The translations under genes and the position numbers were made by a program. This document shows, piece by piece, positions 26,107 through 37,128 of a stretch of 64,000 bases of DNA. The stretch is from Phytohalomonas tamaricis (GTDB lineage: Bacteria; Pseudomonadota; Gammaproteobacteria; Pseudomonadales; Halomonadaceae), in assembly GCF_003012345.1 (NCBI RefSeq), contig NZ_PVRV01000020.1:496001-560000 (forward strand). The letters are read 5' to 3'. Positions within the stretch are counted from its first letter, which is position 1; the number at the start of each line of letters is the position of its first letter. Below the pieces are notes generated by a model, which was not told the origin of the DNA, ran no database searches, and saw nothing but the letters and a program-made list of their open reading frames with translations.

Positions 26107-27801
26107 ATGTTGCGAATTCTCCATTCGCTGCCCCGCCCCCATAGGTTACTGCTTTTACCTGTAACCACTATGGTCACTGTGCTGGGCGCGCACGAGCTTA
26201 TCGAAAAGTATACAGTTACTTCTTCACCCCTCGTTGCCGATATCCAACAGGCGGCGCTTCCCGTTTCTCCGGCCGATGCCAGTTCGCTGCGGATCGAAAA
26301 TCTGACAACGCTCCCGTCAGCACCGGCTGAATCTACCGCGCCTGCTCAGACAAACGCTTTGGCGACAATCGCTTCAACGACAGACGCGTCAACGACGAAC
26401 AGTCCAAGCGAGCCGAGCGCGAACGCTTCTGGAAAAACGATACAACCCTCACTTGTGCCCACCGATTTTGCTGAGGTTGTACAAAATCCGGCAGCGGCAA
26501 GTCATGATGCACAGGCTACCGAGACACCGCTGAGCAAGCCGGCATTGGCCTCTGTGGTTAAACTCAGCAGCCTTCTGGGCATTGATTCTTCCGGCGAGTT
26601 CTCCTCTGACCCGGTCGAGCTGGATGATGTTTCGGACGGCGAGACAGATCTAAGCGACGAGATTGTTGCCAAGGAAACCTACGTTCCTGAATGGCAAACA
26701 TATACCGTTCAAAATGGTGACACGTTTGCCGTCATGGCCGAGCGTAGCCTCGGGCTTGGCTACAGTGAAGTGATGAACCTGCTTAAAATCGTACCGAACA
26801 AGAAGGTACTGACCAATCTTCGCGTTGGCCGCAATATCGACTACATGCTCGATGAACATGGCCAGCTGCTCGCGCTGAAAGTAATGAAAAATTCGCGTGA
26901 TGGCTATCTGCTCGAGCGCAACAACGCCGAGAGCGAATTTGAATACTCGGATGTCAAACGCGCCTCGCAAGCCACTCAGCGTCTGTTCGCAGGAACGCTT
27001 GAAGGCAGCTTCGGTGTTTCTGCCCAGTCAACCGGACTCTCAAGCGCGGAAGTGGCTGAGCTGACCAAGATCCTCAGCAAGAAGGTTAACTTCCAGCGCG
27101 ATGCGCGCCAGGGCGACCGCTTCCAGGTGCTGGTTGAATCCGACATGATCGACGGCAAGCCGCTGGATTCTCGTATCCTCGCGGCGCACTATGAAGGCAC
27201 ACGTGCCGACATTACCGTGTTACGTCACAACGATCATTTCTATACACCGGAAGGCAAAGGGCTCGACACTGCCTTTGAACGCTATCCTTTCCGCGGCCAC
27301 TACCGCATCAGCTCGCCGTATAATCTCAAGCGCCGCCACCCGGTCACCGGACGCATAAGCCCGCACTTGGGTACGGACTTTGCAGCACCTGTAGGCACGC
27401 CTGTACTTGCAACGGGAGATGGTCGTGTCATCAAGGTGGGCAACCATCCCGCCGCAGGGCGCTATATCGTCATTGCCCATGATAATGGCTACAAGACACG
27501 CTATCTGCACCTTTCAAAACCGCTGGTCAAGAAAGGCGAACGTGTCAAGATGGATGAGCGCATCGCGCTTTCCGGCAATACCGGCCGTAGCACAGGCGCC
27601 CATATACACTACGAAGTCATGGTCAATAATCGGCAAGTCGACGCCATGCGTGTCAAATTGCCTGATGGCCATTTGCTGTCAGGAAAGGAACTGGCAGTCT
27701 TCAAGAAAAAGAGCAAGCAACTTATCGCCAAGCTGGATACCGCTGACAATGCCCGTGCTGTCGCCAGCACCCAAAAGCATGATCACGACAACGAAAGCTG
27801 A
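26107..27801 (+). CDS. mepM: M23 murein DD-endopeptidase (MepM-like)
   Basis: 564-residue cell-wall hydrolase that cleaves peptidoglycan cross-links during growth. N-terminal signal anchor (about 15-30), then a Ser/Thr/Ala-rich spacer (about 60-180), a LysM/OapA-like domain (YTVQNGDTFAVMAERSLGLG, about 198), and a C-terminal LytM domain with zinc ligands His420 and Asp424 in HLGTDFAAP and His499/His501 in HIHYE. The spacer is longer than in E. coli MepM (440 residues). Upstream AT-rich DNA suggests its own promoter and a terminator follows. Confidence 0.9.
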   Translation: MLRILHSLPRPHRLLLLPVTTMVTVLGAHELIEKYTVTSSPLVADIQQAALPVSPADASSLRIENLTTLPSAPAESTAPAQTNALATIASTTDASTTNSPSEPSANASGKTIQPSLVPTDFAEVVQNPAAASHDAQATETPLSKPALASVVKLSSLLGIDSSGEFSSDPVELDDVSDGETDLSDEIVAKETYVPEWQTYTVQNGDTFAVMAERSLGLGYSEVMNLLKIVPNKKVLTNLRVGRNIDYMLDEHGQLLALKVMKNSRDGYLLERNNAESEFEYSDVKRASQATQRLFAGTLEGSFGVSAQSTGLSSAEVAELTKILSKKVNFQRDARQGDRFQVLVESDMIDGKPLDSRILAAHYEGTRADITVLRHNDHFYTPEGKGLDTAFERYPFRGHYRISSPYNLKRRHPVTGRISPHLGTDFAAPVGTPVLATGDGRVIKVGNHPAAGRYIVIAHDNGYKTRYLHLSKPLVKKGERVKMDERIALSGNTGRSTGAHIHYEVMVNNRQVDAMRVKLPDGHLLSGKELAVFKKKSKQLIAKLDTADNARAVASTQKHDHDNES

Positions 27802-27830
27802 TCACTGCGATATGAGCCAAAGCCACATGA

Positions 27831-27856
27831 AAACGCCCCGGGAATCCGGGGCGTTT
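27831..27856. terminator. Terminator between mepM and the NCS1 gene
   Basis: 11-bp stem AAACGCCCCGG / CCGGGGCGTTT with loop GAAT, between convergent genes. T-content on both strands is modest. Confidence 0.8.
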
Positions 27857-27875
27857 CTCGTTTGGGCAAGTAGGG

Positions 27876-29366
27876 TCACCCGCGCGCCATCGCCACACTC
27901 GGCTTGGTTATCATCACGCTTGCGATCCAGAAGGTTGCCCCGCCGAGTAGCGAGCCGGTAAACCAACCGTAATCGTAGAACCATTGCATCGTCCCGCTAA
28001 GCAGCGAAAAAACGGTCAATGCGACGGGCAGCAGGAACGCGACGAATCCCGCCGGGTTATAGGCCGGATAGCGCCCGCCATCGATATAGAGGCTTGCCAC
28101 ATCGAGCTCCTGACGCTTGATCAGGAAGTAATCGACCACCATGATCCCGGCAATGGGGCCGAGAAGGCTTGAATAACCGAGCAGCCAATTAGAATAGAGG
28201 CTTTCCAACGATACGTTGGAGGTGATCACACCCAGCTTCTGCAGCAGGTCGTAGCCCATTAGCAGGACGCCTACCGCGCCTGTGATCAATACGCCGACCG
28301 TGCGATTGATCAGTTTCGGGGCCAAGTTCTGAAAATCGTTTGTCGGCGAGATTACGTTGGCGGCACTGTTGGTCGAAAGCGTCGCGATCACGATCAGAAT
28401 CATTGCCACCACCACCCAGCCAGTGCTGTCGATACGCCCGATCAGATTGACCGGATCAGCAATCGTTTCCCCTACCAGCGAGCTGGACGCCGCCGTCATC
28501 ACCACGCCGAGTGCCGCGAACAAAAACATCGTCAACGGCAAACCGATGATCTGACCGACAATCTGGTCCTTCTGGCTCCTAGCATAGCGGCTGAAGTCGG
28601 GAATGTTCAGCGACAATGTCGCCCAGAAGCCGACCATCGCCGTCAGGCCGGCGAAGAAGTAGCCATATACCGGTTCGCCGGCGGGGCGCGACGGCGGCTG
28701 CGCCAGCAGTTCACTGACCGAGATATGCGGCAGCGCCCAGACCAGCAGCCCCACCGCCACGAGCAGCAGCAGCGGCGCCGACAGCGTCTCGAGCCATTTG
28801 ATCGACTCCGCCCCCTTGATCACGATGTAAAGGTTCATCGCTGCGAAGAGGAAAAAACCGATCACCTCGCCGGTACCGCCCAGCGCCTGCCACGGCTCGA
28901 ACAATGCCGAAAGTAGCAGGTGGATGGCGAGACCGCCGAACATGGTCTGGATACCAAACCAGCCGCAGCCGACCAATGCACGGATCAGACACGGCACGTT
29001 GGAGCCGAGGATGCCGAACGACGAGCGAAGCACGACCGGAAACGGAATGCCGAATTTGGTACCAGGGAAGGCATTGAGCGTCAGCGGGATCAGAATGACG
29101 ATATTGGCAATCAGAATGGTGATCAGCGCCTCACCCACTGAAAGGCCAAAGTAAGCGGTCAGAATACCGCCTAGCGTATACGTCGGCACGCAAATCGAAA
29201 GCCCGACCCACAGCGCGGCAATATGCCACTTCGTCCAGCTGCGTTCTGTAAGCCGCGTGGGCGCGATATCGTGGTTGAAGCGTGGGCTGTCGAGTATCCT
29301 GCGGTCGTTGAGGGGCGTTTCAACGAGTTCTGGCGAATGAACGGTCTGGGCTCTTGCAACTGGCAT
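27876..29366 (-). CDS. NCS1-family pyrimidine/hydantoin transporter
   Basis: 496-residue nucleobase:cation symporter-1 with twelve helices, related to Mhp1 and allantoin/uracil permeases. Recognisable segments: PTYTLGGILTAYFGLS, VVLRSSFGILGSNVPCLIRALVGCGWFGIQT (helix 3 substrate region) and SLNIPDFSRYARSQKDQ. Context next to reductive pyrimidine catabolism predicts uracil, thymine or dihydropyrimidine uptake. The ATG at 29366 follows GAGGA by 9 bases and gives a family-like N-terminus; longer frames add about 20 unlikely residues. Divergent from pydC across 600 bases. Confidence 0.88.
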   Translation of the reverse strand: MPVARAQTVHSPELVETPLNDRRILDSPRFNHDIAPTRLTERSWTKWHIAALWVGLSICVPTYTLGGILTAYFGLSVGEALITILIANIVILIPLTLNAFPGTKFGIPFPVVLRSSFGILGSNVPCLIRALVGCGWFGIQTMFGGLAIHLLLSALFEPWQALGGTGEVIGFFLFAAMNLYIVIKGAESIKWLETLSAPLLLLVAVGLLVWALPHISVSELLAQPPSRPAGEPVYGYFFAGLTAMVGFWATLSLNIPDFSRYARSQKDQIVGQIIGLPLTMFLFAALGVVMTAASSSLVGETIADPVNLIGRIDSTGWVVVAMILIVIATLSTNSAANVISPTNDFQNLAPKLINRTVGVLITGAVGVLLMGYDLLQKLGVITSNVSLESLYSNWLLGYSSLLGPIAGIMVVDYFLIKRQELDVASLYIDGGRYPAYNPAGFVAFLLPVALTVFSLLSGTMQWFYDYGWFTGSLLGGATFWIASVMITKPSVAMARG

Positions 29367-29976
29367 TATTGTTGTCCTCATGGTCAGGATCGAAACCGAG
29401 AATGAATCGCCTCGATCATTGCCACGCAATAAACATGCCTATCCCTGTCATTAACGCACTGACCACATCATGGTCGTCCTATTTTGTGTGTCCTTATTAC
29501 AGCTAAACCATAAGTTGACCACCGCGTTAACTCTTGCGTTAACTGCGGCAACATGGGTTGCCGCTATGCCAAAGTGCAGCGCTTAAGCGCAAAAAAACAT
29601 CAACCATTAACGTTATTAATGTTGTTCATAAAGGTGCAGTAAGTTTAATCAAATACAGATAATTGACTTTGACTTAATAAAATATGCTCTCTTTTTAAAT
29701 ATTTAACTACTTCACCTTTTTGATTCAAGCCAGCACCAAAACCGCACAAATCCTGCAATCATTCAATAAATTCTTTAATAATTATGCAATTACAAAAGCT
29801 ACCGCTATGCCTGAGCTGATTTTAAAAAAGACTTGCCTTCATCCCGATTCAGTTATTAGATTCAAGTAAAGTTGACTCACCAGTCAGAAAATAAAAAACA
29901 ACCGATAGCACAAGAAGCCATTTTTTGGCCCAAGCAATCCGCAACCGTCTATTAATAACAACCAACGGAGCGACAG
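29367..29976. promoter_or_regulatory. AT-rich divergent control region of the pyrimidine locus
   Basis: No gene is supported. Two candidate RutR-like sites are seen: TTGACCACCGCGTTAA (29515-29530, first half perfect for TTGACCA) followed by two GCGTTAACT repeats, and the dyad TTGACT-CACC-AGTCAG (29872-29887) near pydC. The RutR consensus from E. coli is TTGACCA-N2-TGGTCAA, so both are imperfect matches. Confidence 0.4.
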
Positions 29977-30843
29977 ATGGAAAAACTCAAGATCGGCCTG
30001 ATTCAGATGCGTCTCAAGGCCAGCATCGATCTCTCCCCCGAGGCGATCCGTGACGCCATGAACGAGGCGCACCTGCCACTGATCGATCAGGCCGGAGCAG
30101 CGGGCGTACAGGTGCTGTGCTTCCAGGAAGTGTTCAACCAGCCCTACTTCTGCCCTAGCCAGGACGCCAAGTGGTATGCCGCCGCCGAACGTGTGCCCGA
30201 CGGCCCGACCGTCACTCTGATGCGCGAATATGCCGCCCGGCACAAGATGGTGATCATCGTGCCGCTCTACGAAGAAGCAATGCCCGGCGTCTACTACAAC
30301 ACCGCGGCGGTGATCGACGCCGACGGCAACTACCTCGGCAAGTATCACAAGACCCACATTCCCCATGTCGCCGGCTTCTGGGAGAAGTTCTTCTTCAAGC
30401 CCGGCAAGTCAGAGTGGCCTGTATTCGATACCGCCTATGGAAAAATTGGCGTCTATATCTGCTATGACCGCCACTTCCCCGAAGGCTGGCGCGCCTTGGC
30501 GCTCAACGGTGCCGAAGTGATCTTCAACCCCTCCGCGACTGTTGCCGGTGTCTCACAGTATCTATGGGAGCTGGAACAGCCTGCCTCCGCTGCCGCCAAC
30601 GGCTGCTTCATTGCCGCCATCAATCGCGTCGGCACCGAAGCGCCGTGGGACATCGGCGAATTCTACGGCAGCTCCTACATCTGCAACCCGCGCGGTCAGA
30701 TCGTTGCCCAGGCCAGCGCCAGCGAATACGAGCTGCTAATTCACGATATCGATCTTGGCGAAGTGCGCGAGATTCGCAACAGCTGGCAGTTCTTCCGCGA
30801 CCGCCGGCCGGAGACCTATAGGCGTCTGACCGACGGCGAATAA
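29977..30843 (+). CDS. pydC: Beta-ureidopropionase (N-carbamoyl-beta-alanine amidohydrolase)
   Basis: Nitrilase-superfamily amidohydrolase for the last step of reductive pyrimidine breakdown: N-carbamoyl-beta-alanine to beta-alanine, CO2 and ammonia. The catalytic triad is visible as Glu51 (CFQEVFNQPYF), Lys125 (YHKTHIP) and Cys162 (GVYICYDRHFPEG). 288 residues is typical. The start is preceded by ACGGAGCGACAG. It is the first gene of the plus-strand pathway operon, in reverse order of pathway use. Confidence 0.92.
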   Translation: MEKLKIGLIQMRLKASIDLSPEAIRDAMNEAHLPLIDQAGAAGVQVLCFQEVFNQPYFCPSQDAKWYAAAERVPDGPTVTLMREYAARHKMVIIVPLYEEAMPGVYYNTAAVIDADGNYLGKYHKTHIPHVAGFWEKFFFKPGKSEWPVFDTAYGKIGVYICYDRHFPEGWRALALNGAEVIFNPSATVAGVSQYLWELEQPASAAANGCFIAAINRVGTEAPWDIGEFYGSSYICNPRGQIVAQASASEYELLIHDIDLGEVREIRNSWQFFRDRRPETYRRLTDGE

Positions 30844-30859
30844 TCGGTCTGTCCGGAAG

Positions 30860-30990
30860 TGTCTGCGCTTGCCGATACGGCGTTGAACAAAGCCTCAAGG
30901 TGCTCATTTACCCCTTGTAAACTCCGCGCTTTCGGCTTTGTTCGCCTTGTCTCAGCTTCGCTCGACAACTTCCAGGCTAGACCTCCATGC
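30860..30990. repeat. Possible dispersed intergenic repeat
   Basis: The 181-bp gap between pydC and the dihydropyrimidinase gene holds an unusual segment with the dyad TTTAC-CCCTT-GTAAA and CTCAGCTTCGCTCGAC-like runs. It also stays open on the minus strand as a ghost frame. The style is that of dispersed repeats, but only one copy is seen in this window. Confidence 0.3.
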
Positions 30991-30994
30991 ATGA

Positions 30995-32464
<1,470 letters not shown>

Positions 32465-32517
32465 CGTCCGCTTGGCAAGTTCCAACAACAAGCCACCAAC
32501 AACAACAGGCTGGAACC

Positions 32518-33888
32518 GTGATGAACAAGCTGAACCACCTGCCCCGCTCGGCGGCCAGCGCCGCCGAGCTGGCCAGCCGCTTCACCGACCTCCATCCGGC
32601 GCTGACGCCGCGCCAGGCCGAGATCGAGAGCGAGCGCTGCCTGTACTGCTATGATGCCCCCTGCGTCGAGGCCTGCCCGACCGGCATCGACGTGCCCAAG
32701 TTCATTCGCCAGATCGCGTATGACAATCTCAACGGCGCGGCCAAGACGATCCTCGACGCCAACATCCTCGGCGGCAGCTGCGCGCGGGTCTGTCCTACCG
32801 AAATCCTCTGCGAACGCGCCTGCGTACGTAACTACGATCAGGAAGCCGAGCCAGTCAAGATCGCGCTGCTGCAACGCCACGCCATCGACGGCATGACCTT
32901 CCGTCGGCACCCGTTCGAGCGCGCCCCTATGACGGGCAAACGCATCGCCGTGGTTGGCGCCGGTCCAGCGGGTTTGTCCTGTGCTCACCGTCTTGCCATG
33001 CACGGCCACGACGTGGTGATCTTCGAAGCCCAGGCCAAGCCCGGCGGCCTCAACGAATACGGCATCGCCCGCTACAAGCTCACCGACAACTACGCCCAGG
33101 AAGAAGTTGCGTTTCTGCTTTCGATTGGGGGTATCGAAATCCGCTACGGCCAAGCACTGGGCCGCGGGCTTGAGCTTGCCACGCTGAGGCGCGAGTTCGA
33201 CCGTGTATTCCTCGCCCTCGGCCTGCAGGCCAGCCGCGCGCTGGCACTCGACGAGTCTTCCCATGCTAGCGCCACCGCCGCCACCGACTATATTCGCGTA
33301 CTGCGCCAGAGCGCAGATCTGACCGACCTGCCGGTGCCGGCAAGCGCCATCGTGATCGGCGCTGGCAATACTGCCATCGACATCGCCGTCCAGGCCAAGC
33401 GCCTCGGCAGCGAAGAGGTGACGCTGGTCTACCGCCGCGGCATCGAACATATGACGGCCACCCCACATGAACAGGCGATCGCCCGCGACGCCGGCGTACG
33501 TCTCGTCACCTACGCCCAGCCGGAGCGCATACTGCTCGACAATCAAGGCCATGTCGCCGGGATGCGCTTCACGCGCACGCGGCTTGCTGCCGATGGCCGG
33601 CTCGAAGCGAGCGATGAGACGCTCGACATCGCTGCCCAGGCAGTGTTCACCGCGATCGGTCAGGCATTCGATGTCGAGGCGCTGAGTGACATGCAGGCAC
33701 AGACGCTGGCCCGCGACAGCGGCCGCATTCGCGTCAATGATGCGTTTCGCACCTCGCTACCCGGCGTTTACGCCGGTGGTGACTGCGTCAACCTCGGACA
33801 GGATCTGACCGTCGAGGCGGTACAGCACGGCAAGCTCGCCGCTGAAGCGATCCACTTCGAACTGATGGGCAAGGCGGAGGCCGCATGA
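32518..33888 (+). CDS. preT: NAD-dependent dihydropyrimidine dehydrogenase subunit PreT
   Basis: FAD/NAD(P)-binding electron-transfer subunit that partners PreA to reduce uracil and thymine. The N-terminal part has two cysteine clusters (CLYCYDAPCVEACPTG and CARVCPTEILCERAC) for Fe-S clusters. An FAD Rossmann motif VVGAGPAGLSCA (about residue 142) and an NAD(P)-binding VIGAGNTAIDIAVQ (about 278) follow, then GVYAGGDCVN near the end. 456 residues. The stop overlaps the preA start (ATGATG), so the two subunits are coupled. Confidence 0.92.
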   Translation: MMNKLNHLPRSAASAAELASRFTDLHPALTPRQAEIESERCLYCYDAPCVEACPTGIDVPKFIRQIAYDNLNGAAKTILDANILGGSCARVCPTEILCERACVRNYDQEAEPVKIALLQRHAIDGMTFRRHPFERAPMTGKRIAVVGAGPAGLSCAHRLAMHGHDVVIFEAQAKPGGLNEYGIARYKLTDNYAQEEVAFLLSIGGIEIRYGQALGRGLELATLRREFDRVFLALGLQASRALALDESSHASATAATDYIRVLRQSADLTDLPVPASAIVIGAGNTAIDIAVQAKRLGSEEVTLVYRRGIEHMTATPHEQAIARDAGVRLVTYAQPERILLDNQGHVAGMRFTRTRLAADGRLEASDETLDIAAQAVFTAIGQAFDVEALSDMQAQTLARDSGRIRVNDAFRTSLPGVYAGGDCVNLGQDLTVEAVQHGKLAAEAIHFELMGKAEAA

Positions 33889-35219
33889 TGGCAACAAACG
33901 TTTCCGGCATCATCGATAGCACCAACGATGTCGACCTGAGCATCGACTTCGCTGGCATCAAGGCGCCAAATCCCTTCTGGCTCGCCTCGGCGCCGCCCAC
34001 CGACAAGGCCTACAACGTTGAACGGGCTTTCGCCGCCGGCTGGGGTGGCGTAGTCTGGAAGACCCTCGGTGAGGATCCACCCGCGGTCAACGTCTCGTCA
34101 CGCTACTCGGCGCTCTATGGGCGCAATCGCCAGGTGATGGGTCTCAATAACATCGAGTTGATTACCGACCGTTCGCTTGAGCTCAACCTGCGCGAGATCG
34201 AGCGGGTCAAGCGCAACTGGCCCGACCGCGCACTGATCATCTCGCTGATGGTGCCCTGCGTGGAGGAAGCCTGGCGCACGATCCTGCCGCTGATCGAAGC
34301 GACCGGTGCCGACGGCATCGAGCTCAACCTCGGCTGCCCCCACGGCATGCCGGAGCGCGGCATGGGTGCAGCCGTGGGCCAGAACCCTGATCTGGTCGAG
34401 CAGGTTGCGCGCTGGTGCAAGCAATATTACTCCAAACCGGTAATCGTCAAGCTGACCCCTAATATCACCGACATTCGTGCCCCGGCCCGCGCTGCGCTCA
34501 GAGGCGGCGCCGACGCGGTGTCACTGATCAACACCATCAATTCGATCACCTCACTTGATCTTGATCGCATGGTCGCCCACCCCATCGTCGGCGGACGCAG
34601 TACTCACGGCGGCTACTGCGGCGAGGCGGTCAAGCCGATCGCACTCAACATGGTCGCCGAGATCGGCCGCGACCCGGCGACTCAAGGGCTGCCGATCTCC
34701 GGCATCGGCGGTATCTCAAGCTGGCGCGACGCAGCCGAGTTCATCGCCCTCGGCGCTGGTTCGGTGCAGGTCTGCACTGCAGCGATGCTGCATGGTTTCC
34801 GCATCGTCGAGGAGATGAAGGACGGCCTGGCGCGCTGGATGGGCGAGCACGGCTATGCACGGATCGGCGACTTCAGCGGCCGTGCGCTGGCCAACACCAC
34901 CGACTGGAAGTATCTCGACATGAACTATGTCTCGATCGCCCACATCGATCAGGACAAGTGCATTCAGTGTGGGCGCTGCCACATCGCCTGCGAGGACACC
35001 TCGCACCAGGCTATCGCCCACTATCGGCTCGATGACGGCACGCGCCGCTACGAGGTCAAGGCAGCGGACTGCGTCGGCTGCAACCTGTGTCAGATCACCT
35101 GCCCGGTCGAGGGCTGCATCGACATGGTCGCCGTCGAGACCGGCAGGCCCTACATGAACTGGACTCAGGATCCGCGCAACCCGCACCGCGAAGTGCAGGA
35201 ACCCGCCGCTGCAATGTAA
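33885..35219 (+). CDS. preA: NAD-dependent dihydropyrimidine dehydrogenase subunit PreA
   Basis: Catalytic FMN subunit of dihydropyrimidine dehydrogenase. The barrel domain resembles dihydroorotate dehydrogenase (NPFWLASAPPTDKAYNVERA; GLNNIELITDRSLELN). NLGCPHGMPERGMG contains Cys151 at the position expected for the general-acid loop of DPD. The C-terminal ferredoxin domain has CIQCGRCHIACED and CVGCNLCQITCPVEGC, two 4Fe-4S clusters. 444 residues. Ends the operon with a terminator. Confidence 0.93.
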   Translation: MMATNVSGIIDSTNDVDLSIDFAGIKAPNPFWLASAPPTDKAYNVERAFAAGWGGVVWKTLGEDPPAVNVSSRYSALYGRNRQVMGLNNIELITDRSLELNLREIERVKRNWPDRALIISLMVPCVEEAWRTILPLIEATGADGIELNLGCPHGMPERGMGAAVGQNPDLVEQVARWCKQYYSKPVIVKLTPNITDIRAPARAALRGGADAVSLINTINSITSLDLDRMVAHPIVGGRSTHGGYCGEAVKPIALNMVAEIGRDPATQGLPISGIGGISSWRDAAEFIALGAGSVQVCTAAMLHGFRIVEEMKDGLARWMGEHGYARIGDFSGRALANTTDWKYLDMNYVSIAHIDQDKCIQCGRCHIACEDTSHQAIAHYRLDDGTRRYEVKAADCVGCNLCQITCPVEGCIDMVAVETGRPYMNWTQDPRNPHREVQEPAAAM

Positions 35220-35253
35220 ACAGACGTCACCTGCGACAACTGCATGCCAAACC

Positions 35254-35282
35254 AAGCCCCGGCACCGTGCTGGGGCTTTTTC
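35254..35282 (+). terminator. Terminator of the pyrimidine operon
   Basis: Stem AAGCCCCGGCAC / GTGCTGGGGCTT (one G-T pair, very small loop) then TTTTTC, 35 bases after the preA stop. Confidence 0.85.
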
Positions 35283-35360
35283 ATTAGAGCTTTTATGCCC
35301 ACGCGCTAGTCAGGGGTCGAAGGACAATTAACAAGAAGCGCACTATTAAAAGCGCAACTA

Positions 35361-35507
35361 TTAAAAATCGGTATAGGGTGCCATCTCGACGCGGTGCGCC
35401 ATAACAGGGTTCTGCATCTTGATGCAGTGGAGCTTCAACCCCTTGCCCTCGGCGCAGCGCTTTGCCCACCTGCTGGTCAAAGCGCTCGCTTCGAGGATAT
35501 CAGCCGA
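35361..35507 (-). other. In-frame open tail after the efflux lipoprotein stop; remnant or repeat
   Basis: Immediately after the stop of the outer-membrane gene, the same frame stays open for 48 codons with good codon usage, ending LHCIKMQNPVMAHRVEMAP then YTDF and stop. The other minus frame is also long. This may be a gene remnant or an intergenic repeat that looks coding; I do not recognise it. Confidence 0.25.
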
Positions 35508-37058
35508 TCAAGAGTGATCGGTTAGAGACTCTTGCGTGACACGCTTGTATTGCGGCGCGGGAGCAGCGGGAACTCCGCCCTCCTGATGGGAAGGCGATTC
35601 AGGTTCAAAGCCGCCGCCGAGCGCTTGAACCAGTTGAATGGAAGTGTCGAGCTGACGCGTCTTGAAATCGATTAGCCGCTGCTCAGCATTGAGCAGCTGT
35701 TGCTGGCTGCTCAGCACGGTCAGATAGTTTTCGAGCCCGGCCTGTTGACGACTCACGGCAAGATCGAAACCGCTCTGTGCAGTCTTGCGTGCCTCTTCGA
35801 GATCCTTGAGCTGGGATTTCATCGCGTCCAGTTCGGTGATGTAGGTGGTGACATCGCCAAGTGCATTGATCAGCGTCTGGTTGTACTGCGCCACGTTCAG
35901 ATCGTAGCTGGCATCGGTGCGCTCAAGGTTAGCGCGCAGCCGGCCGCCTTCGAAAATCGGCAGAGAAATCGCGGGCTCGATGTTCGCCGCCTCGGCTGCA
36001 TCGCTGAAGATATAGTTGCCCAGATACGACTGAAAGCCGATCATTGCTGAGAGATTGAGGTTGGGATAGAAGCGTGCCTTGGCGGCCTTGATGTCTTGCG
36101 TTGCCGCCTCGACGCGCCAGCGCGCCGCGACGATATCAGGGCGTCGCCCGAGCAGCTCGGCGGGCACGTTAGACGGCAGCGCCAGCAGCGCCGGCGTCAG
36201 CACCCTGGGACGCGGAATTTCGGCACCGCGGTCAGGACCCTTGCCAAGCAATACCGCCATCTGGATTTCGGCGCTGCGCAGCGTCTGTTCGGCTGCGCTC
36301 AGCGCCTGACGCGAGCTCGCCACGCTTGAGCGCGACTGCAACTGCGGTGTTTCGTTCTGCAGTCCAGCTTGGCCGAGCTGACGGTTGATATCGGCGACGT
36401 TCTGCGCACGCTCTAGCTCTTCCTGGGCCAGATCACGCTGATTATAGGCATCCGCCAGTTGCACGTAGGCACGCGCAACGTTGGTCGACAGCGTCAGCGC
36501 AGCGGCATGGTAATCAATTTCGGAAGCACGCGCCTCGCCAAGTGCAGCGCGAAAGTCAGCCTCGTCCCGCCCCCATAGGTCGAAGTCGTAATTGAAGTTG
36601 GCGCTCAGCGCACGAGAAGTGCTGTAAAAGCCGCCGACGCCACTCGGATCTTGTACCTGCGAGACGCGCGAACGACTGATGCTGGCCGAGCCATCGACGG
36701 TCGGCAGCCGCTCGGCGCCGGCCGCCTCGGCCTCTGCATTAGCCTGACGCAGCCGGGCCTGAGCGACTTCCATGTCGGGGCTGTCCGCCAGCGCTTCGTG
36801 AATCAGCTGATCCAGCACCGGGTCGCCGAGTGCGTTCCACCAGTCGCTTTTCGGCCAGCTGGCCGGTGAGATAGTGACATCGGAGAGCATCTGATGAGCA
36901 TTCAACTGAGCGAGGTCGGTCATTTCTCCCTGCGGCTCGATACCTGCGTAATTGGCGCAGCCGGCAAGCATCACACCACATACGGCGCTCAGGCCACCCA
37001 TGCGCAGATAATGGCCAATGCTTTTTTCAAACCCTGTCAGGGCACGTCCTTTCTTCAC
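35508..37058 (-). CDS. Outer-membrane efflux lipoprotein (OprM/NodT family)
   Basis: TolC-like outer-membrane channel subunit for tripartite efflux. Lipobox LAGC near residue 34 of the chosen form predicts a lipid-anchored N-terminus. Two OEP repeats follow, with typical LGDPVLDQLIHEALADSPDMEVAQARLRQANAEAE and LPSNVPAELLGRRPDIVAARWRVEAA segments. The start is the GTG (VKKGRALTG) because GGAG lies 7 bases upstream; longer frames run into the rutR end. No inner-membrane pump or adaptor is adjacent, so its partners are elsewhere. Confidence 0.87.
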   Translation of the reverse strand: MKKGRALTGFEKSIGHYLRMGGLSAVCGVMLAGCANYAGIEPQGEMTDLAQLNAHQMLSDVTISPASWPKSDWWNALGDPVLDQLIHEALADSPDMEVAQARLRQANAEAEAAGAERLPTVDGSASISRSRVSQVQDPSGVGGFYSTSRALSANFNYDFDLWGRDEADFRAALGEARASEIDYHAAALTLSTNVARAYVQLADAYNQRDLAQEELERAQNVADINRQLGQAGLQNETPQLQSRSSVASSRQALSAAEQTLRSAEIQMAVLLGKGPDRGAEIPRPRVLTPALLALPSNVPAELLGRRPDIVAARWRVEAATQDIKAAKARFYPNLNLSAMIGFQSYLGNYIFSDAAEAANIEPAISLPIFEGGRLRANLERTDASYDLNVAQYNQTLINALGDVTTYITELDAMKSQLKDLEEARKTAQSGFDLAVSRQQAGLENYLTVLSSQQQLLNAEQRLIDFKTRQLDTSIQLVQALGGGFEPESPSHQEGGVPAAPAPQYKRVTQESLTDHS

Positions 37059-37128
37059 TTGCGTTCTCCAATGCGGCACTTCTAACCGAGCCAAGGGCGT
37101 TACGAATACAGGTTGAAAGGTAAGCGCA

